A stretch of 24,231 bases of DNA, taken from positions 1-24,231 of the IMG/VR virus record IMGVR_UViG_3300009008_000247; one strand, written 5' to 3'. Both the position numbers and the translations under genes were made by a program. This document shows, in pieces, positions 22,301-24,231 of this stretch (positions are counted from its first letter, which is position 1; the number at the start of each line of letters is the position of its first letter). The notes under the pieces were generated by a model. It saw only the letters and a program-made list of their open reading frames with translations. It did no database searches and was not told where the DNA came from. Source of the DNA: a virus.

Positions 22301-22809
22301 ATATAAATAGCATCATACTCCTTGCCCATGATTATTCGGATCTGATCTTCATAGAATGTAAAAGCAGGGTCTGCTCTTAGTGAGGCAACACCATAGCCCA
22401 TTACAAATCTAGTTGCTTTTGCTCTTAGATTACCACTAGTTGCTAAGTCATCAATAATCTGAAATACAGAAGCATGTTGTCCTTTTTTACCTCTAGTAAG
22501 AATTAAAACATTTTCTGGAATAATTCCTAGATCTGATAACTTCTGTTCAGAAACTCCCCCTGCAGTACCTCTATACATCATAGTATCAGGAGTAAGGGGC
22601 TTGGGCTTAAAGGGTTCGTTAGCTTGGATTGCCATGGTTACAAAGTTATTGATGTAGTCATGATAATGAGCTAACTGTTCTCCTGGCAGATCTAGAAGTT
22701 TATAGTAAAGGCTCGAAGCCTTATCAGACCACACCTCTGAAAAGGCAGGATTTTCTACAATGTCTAGTAGTTTCTCTAGAGTCCTATGATATTTGGGATC
22801 TGAAGGCAT
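19354..22809 (-). CDS. Giant proline-linker protein, probable virion/internal protein (1151 aa)
   Basis: Largest gene in the window. Residues 1-320 are mainly helical (FTFYEDQIRIIMGKEYDAIY). A hydrophobic helix, GILGILIAAALPLL (326-339), could contact membranes. Related proline linkers follow: VSIIDDPPQIPSTGGPPVLG (396-415), VSLVDDPPESPGLGGPPIED (512-531) and a shorter ASGPPVLGTK (721-730), separating charged helical blocks. Residues 946-974 carry a 10-residue LPPPxPKGTxR repeat. The C-terminal part has hydrophobic Gly/Ala stretches (GPAGAAIMIPDF, YPGIGMGVGGIV). This modular, elongated make-up fits an ejected internal virion protein, but no lytic domain is seen. TAATG joins it to the upstream gene. 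Confidence 0.6.
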   Translation of the reverse strand: MPSDPKYHRTLEKLLDIVENPAFSEVWSDKASSLYYKLLDLPGEQLAHYHDYINNFVTMAIQANEPFKPKPLTPDTMMYRGTAGGVSEQKLSDLGIIPENVLILTRGKKGQHASVFQIIDDLATSGNLRAKATRFVMGYGVASLRADPAFTFYEDQIRIIMGKEYDAIYMQTSKRVLGELFDLRDGRFYSPSKQLAESYEKSGPDRLEKRKLWFENILNANMYVEGILKDPKYTPEVLSDLVTVFDSTPAEARELGALENIMAAETRLTEQGIIERPMRKPGMTGHPEARVVGFIPKAPPVGAELERLKRAAKSLGIKLPKKITKGILGILIAAALPLLDEEEQEAVGGLAIAGGIPPGGKPPKDVIPEPPVPEWGSRDVPRLMPTPEELAELEGVSIIDDPPQIPSTGGPPVLGKGDLDPNEKGITQQERERRIYNNQERARLRAQGYDPDNLPAEKQAFGLMVRHIEQQLETLQRQDLATGEMVDLTFDEEDALRARLPEGHPMREGITVSLVDDPPESPGLGGPPIEDKPKTVGHIIKTKGRAPKKSVFVKVFQAVNGRSPSKAELKELVKVWKSLNNRDSFELKEIIETFANDPDPATRVAVKQLDMALLVDEYDIAEKARIGKQKRSRVSAVTGRETETAKKIGDLREELARTEAAKATMSGRGEDIKLADTNIKRIKARILRLLKSERGAVEIPSWLQGASGRLHGDWTDVQEVASGPPVLGTKFPTLTEEDILELKAEDARRRVLPREEGTIADDPLTPEEARRVKEQERIIQAAKDAKRRQMVRGGKLEGEDFEGSKTGAERRVERASRRAARSVGQAKRSTFNLKGMGNAPEYLRRLIGPAYGPTDNAYMHRTLEEIMRLVRADNPQADPRLIAEFVQAIEDTAAQATGRAPQQLEWLAGGPDDPPLWMRNLQAMEEEALRRRGQFVALPGGKGQDLPPPRPKGTPRLPPPPKGTKRLPPPPPGTGVGAPIPKGATIETYPRLVGGKRYTTKPTGIHRPVAGEGALKGLGRTMGPAGAAIMIPDFIKSLIESGDWKEAAQAIQEFGPAIYPGIGMGVGGIVETDPAALAQRYAEDKPVPFGTTRSEKLLADAAAAKSMAERSGYEVTEEFGSGAVMGKPTEQRILLSDEEAMAEALELMGIK

Positions 22810-23024
22810 TATTTATTTGCCATCCTTTCTAGTCTAAATGTAATAGTTTCTAACTTAATAGCTGTTAGTTCTAGTCTATGCACAACCTGTTTTATTTCTG
22901 AAACGTCAGCCTCTAAGTTTTCTAGCCTCAGTTCTGTTGAAGCCTTTATATATCCAATAGAGGAAGCCCATGTAATAGCTATAACCATAAGGGCTAATGC
23001 ATGTTTTCTTAACCATTCACTCAT
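22809..23024 (-). CDS. Membrane-anchored coiled-coil protein (71 aa)
   Basis: The N-terminal transmembrane helix (HALALMVIAITWASSIGYI, about 8-26) is followed by a heptad-repeat helix (LRLENLEADVSEIKQVVHRL, LTAIKLETITFRLERM). This is the layout of small phage membrane anchors such as Rz-like i-spanins, though the domain is short for an i-spanin. Starts in an ATGA overlap with the protease gene and ends in TAATG with the giant gene. It could tether the protease or act in lysis; unproven. Confidence 0.55.
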   Translation of the reverse strand: MSEWLRKHALALMVIAITWASSIGYIKASTELRLENLEADVSEIKQVVHRLELTAIKLETITFRLERMANK

Positions 23025-23713
23025 TTTTCAATTCCTTCAATTATTTTTTCAATTGCATTGTAGTGTGGTGAATATGAAACAAAAGGAAACTTATGGTTTA
23101 CTGACATGATCATTCCAACCATCTCTCCTTGATTGTCAAATATTGGAGAACCTGAACTGCCACCAACGGCTGGGATTGTAAAAATCATTGCATATGACTT
23201 AAAGCCTGAGTATCTTCCCTCTAAAATAGGAACATAATTTTTAGCAGCTATTCCTGCTGGGGCTGCTATATTATAAAACTTTTCTCCATATGATGGTCCT
23301 GAGCTTCTTAAGACGATTGGTGTCTGTCCTAATCTTTGTGTAACCATAATACATAAATCATTTTCTGCATCTAAACTGTGTACTGTAGCCTTAAATGTTA
23401 TGCCATTCGAATCTAAGATTGAGTATACAACTGACATATTTTCAACACCCAGTTGTGTTTTAGCATAGTCTATATCACACACATGACCTGCAGTTAGGAT
23501 ATAAGTTTTAGCTAGTAAGGTACCATGTTTTACAATTGATCCACTAGCACTAGAAGCTTTCTCTGTTATAATACATTGTTCTTCTGAGCAGTGCTTAAGC
23601 GTAAAGTCTGCTGTAATTTTAACAAATGCTTTACGAGGTATTTCTACACCCCCACAACCAATTAGATTCATTATAAAGAATAGAGCAATAATTGCTGTGA
23701 CTAGGTGACGCAT
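23021..23713 (-). CDS. Trypsin-like serine protease, predicted lipoprotein (230 aa)
   Basis: Signal peptide with lipobox-like end: MRHLVTAIIALFFIMNLIGC, Cys20 followed by GG. The mature domain has the chymotrypsin/trypsin-fold triad: His77 in ILTAGHVC, Asp119 in AENDLCIMV and Ser187 in GGSSGSPIFD (GxSGxP with Ser in the oxyanion motif). Several Cys (42, 47, 79, 121) may form disulphides, fitting an exported protein. It would cleave proteins in the periplasm or at the outer membrane. The four-base gap to the upstream gene and ATGA overlap with the next place it within the operon. An exported lipoprotein protease is unusual for a phage; prohead proteases are cytoplasmic and of other folds, so that role is unlikely. 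Confidence 0.85.
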   Translation of the reverse strand: MRHLVTAIIALFFIMNLIGCGGVEIPRKAFVKITADFTLKHCSEEQCIITEKASSASGSIVKHGTLLAKTYILTAGHVCDIDYAKTQLGVENMSVVYSILDSNGITFKATVHSLDAENDLCIMVTQRLGQTPIVLRSSGPSYGEKFYNIAAPAGIAAKNYVPILEGRYSGFKSYAMIFTIPAVGGSSGSPIFDNQGEMVGMIMSVNHKFPFVSYSPHYNAIEKIIEGIEK

Positions 23714-23717
23714 GGGC

Positions 23718-24231
23718 TTACTTCCCCTTCCCCTTTCTCTTTATTTGTTTTACAAGTTTCTGATATACCTCATCGAAGTGAAGCTTTTCTAACATAATTT
23801 CTCCCTCAACGATCTTATCAAGCTCGACAATACGAGCATTAATATTCTCTCTATCTTGTCCTGTAAGAGAGACAGCAGGATCATCTAACATTTCTCGAAG
23901 GTCACCAGTTAAAGAAGCTTTCCATTCTTTCTCTTTATTTCTCCAATACCACTTAGCTCTAGTACCTACATCCTGTGGCTTAAAGCCTATACCTGTCATA
24001 CGTCGCATACCCCACTTAATTAAACTTTCTTGTGGTGCACCTATTTCATTCTCTGCCCATTTTCTAGTAGTGAATGCTCTAGACTTTTCTGGAAATAAAG
24101 CAGCCATTCCAACCTCTAGACTTCTAGCTGCTGTACCCCCCATAACTGCAGTTGCAACGGTTTGAAATAACCGAGCCTTATTGACTGTCTTACCTGATCG
24201 TTCAGCTTCTTTAAGAGCTATAGCAGCATCC
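23718..24231 (-). CDS. C-terminal part of a larger protein, probably virion (171 aa visible)
   Basis: The frame is open from the right edge (base 24230) to a TAA at 23718, so the gene is truncated and the ATG at 24143 is internal. Visible sequence: an Ala-rich helix (DAAIALKEAERSGKTVNKAR), AARSLEVGMAALFPEKSRAF, a Trp/Lys-rich stretch (RAKWYWRNKEKEWKAS), an acidic helix and a strongly basic end (LVKQIKRKGKGK). No domain recognised. It is helical and Ala-rich, like ends of internal virion proteins, and the next gene downstream is the protease after four bases. Confidence 0.6.
   Translation of the reverse strand, partial: DAAIALKEAERSGKTVNKARLFQTVATAVMGGTAARSLEVGMAALFPEKSRAFTTRKWAENEIGAPQESLIKWGMRRMTGIGFKPQDVGTRAKWYWRNKEKEWKASLTGDLREMLDDPAVSLTGQDRENINARIVELDKIVEGEIMLEKLHFDEVYQKLVKQIKRKGKGK

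Noticed and set aside
22560-22590. MMYRG near residue 80 of the giant protein as an ADP-ribosyltransferase R-motif
   Set aside because: The STS and ExE motifs of that family are not seen downstream.
1-24231. CRISPR array, transposon or insertion sequence
   Set aside because: No regularly spaced repeats, transposase motif or terminal inverted repeats were seen.

Overview
The window is part of the genome of a tailed, podovirus-like bacteriophage (free or integrated). It is AT-rich, gene-dense and almost entirely coded on the minus strand. The core of the call is a contiguous right-to-left head and tail block: large terminase (9472-11058), scaffold-like protein (8553-9416), HK97-fold-type major capsid protein (7074-8504), portal (4415-6349), head-tail adaptor-like protein (3624-4415), a 990-residue tail hub/stabilisation-like protein (652-3624), a small beta-helix-like protein (122-652) and the start of a probable fibre protein running off the left edge. 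No replication genes, integrase or endolysin are recognisable here, so they must lie outside the window. Ribosome sites of AAGGAG type and a consensus-like host promoter point to a bacterial host. A marine host is a guess from the general look of the genes, not something the sequence proves.

Reading in the direction of transcription (right to left): 24231-16621 holds a truncated large protein, a predicted lipoprotein trypsin-like protease, small membrane and coiled-coil proteins, a 1151-residue proline-linker protein (probable virion protein), a holin-like two-helix protein, an alanine-rich possible structural protein, a cysteine-rich lipoprotein and several small proteins, ending with a 50-residue zinc-finger-like protein. 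Then comes the only plus-strand island, about 15600-16720. It has its own promoter, a small helical gene, a GIY-YIG endonuclease-like gene, an overlapping out-of-frame gene and a strong terminator hairpin, so it is a moron-like unit. Next is a structured non-coding stretch (15105-15676) with a tRNA 3'-half-like segment. Then a run of small, probably regulatory genes follows (15104-12933), ending with a weakly sigma-factor-like protein. A well-formed promoter at 12880-12908 starts a second block of small acidic and zinc-ribbon proteins that leads into the terminase and morphogenesis genes.

Genes are chained by one-base TAATG/TAGTG or four-base ATGA/TTGA stop-start overlaps in many places. These joins reveal several short genes (11849-11959, 11956-12135, 12461-12613, 16621-16773, 18027-18179). 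The most notable items are: a cUUCGg hairpin just after the capsid gene that pairs fully only as minus-strand RNA; a plus-strand terminator embedded inside an opposing zinc-finger gene; an out-of-frame gene with an ideal ribosome site inside the GIY-YIG gene; a phage-borne secreted serine protease; and a possible tRNA-derived attachment site.
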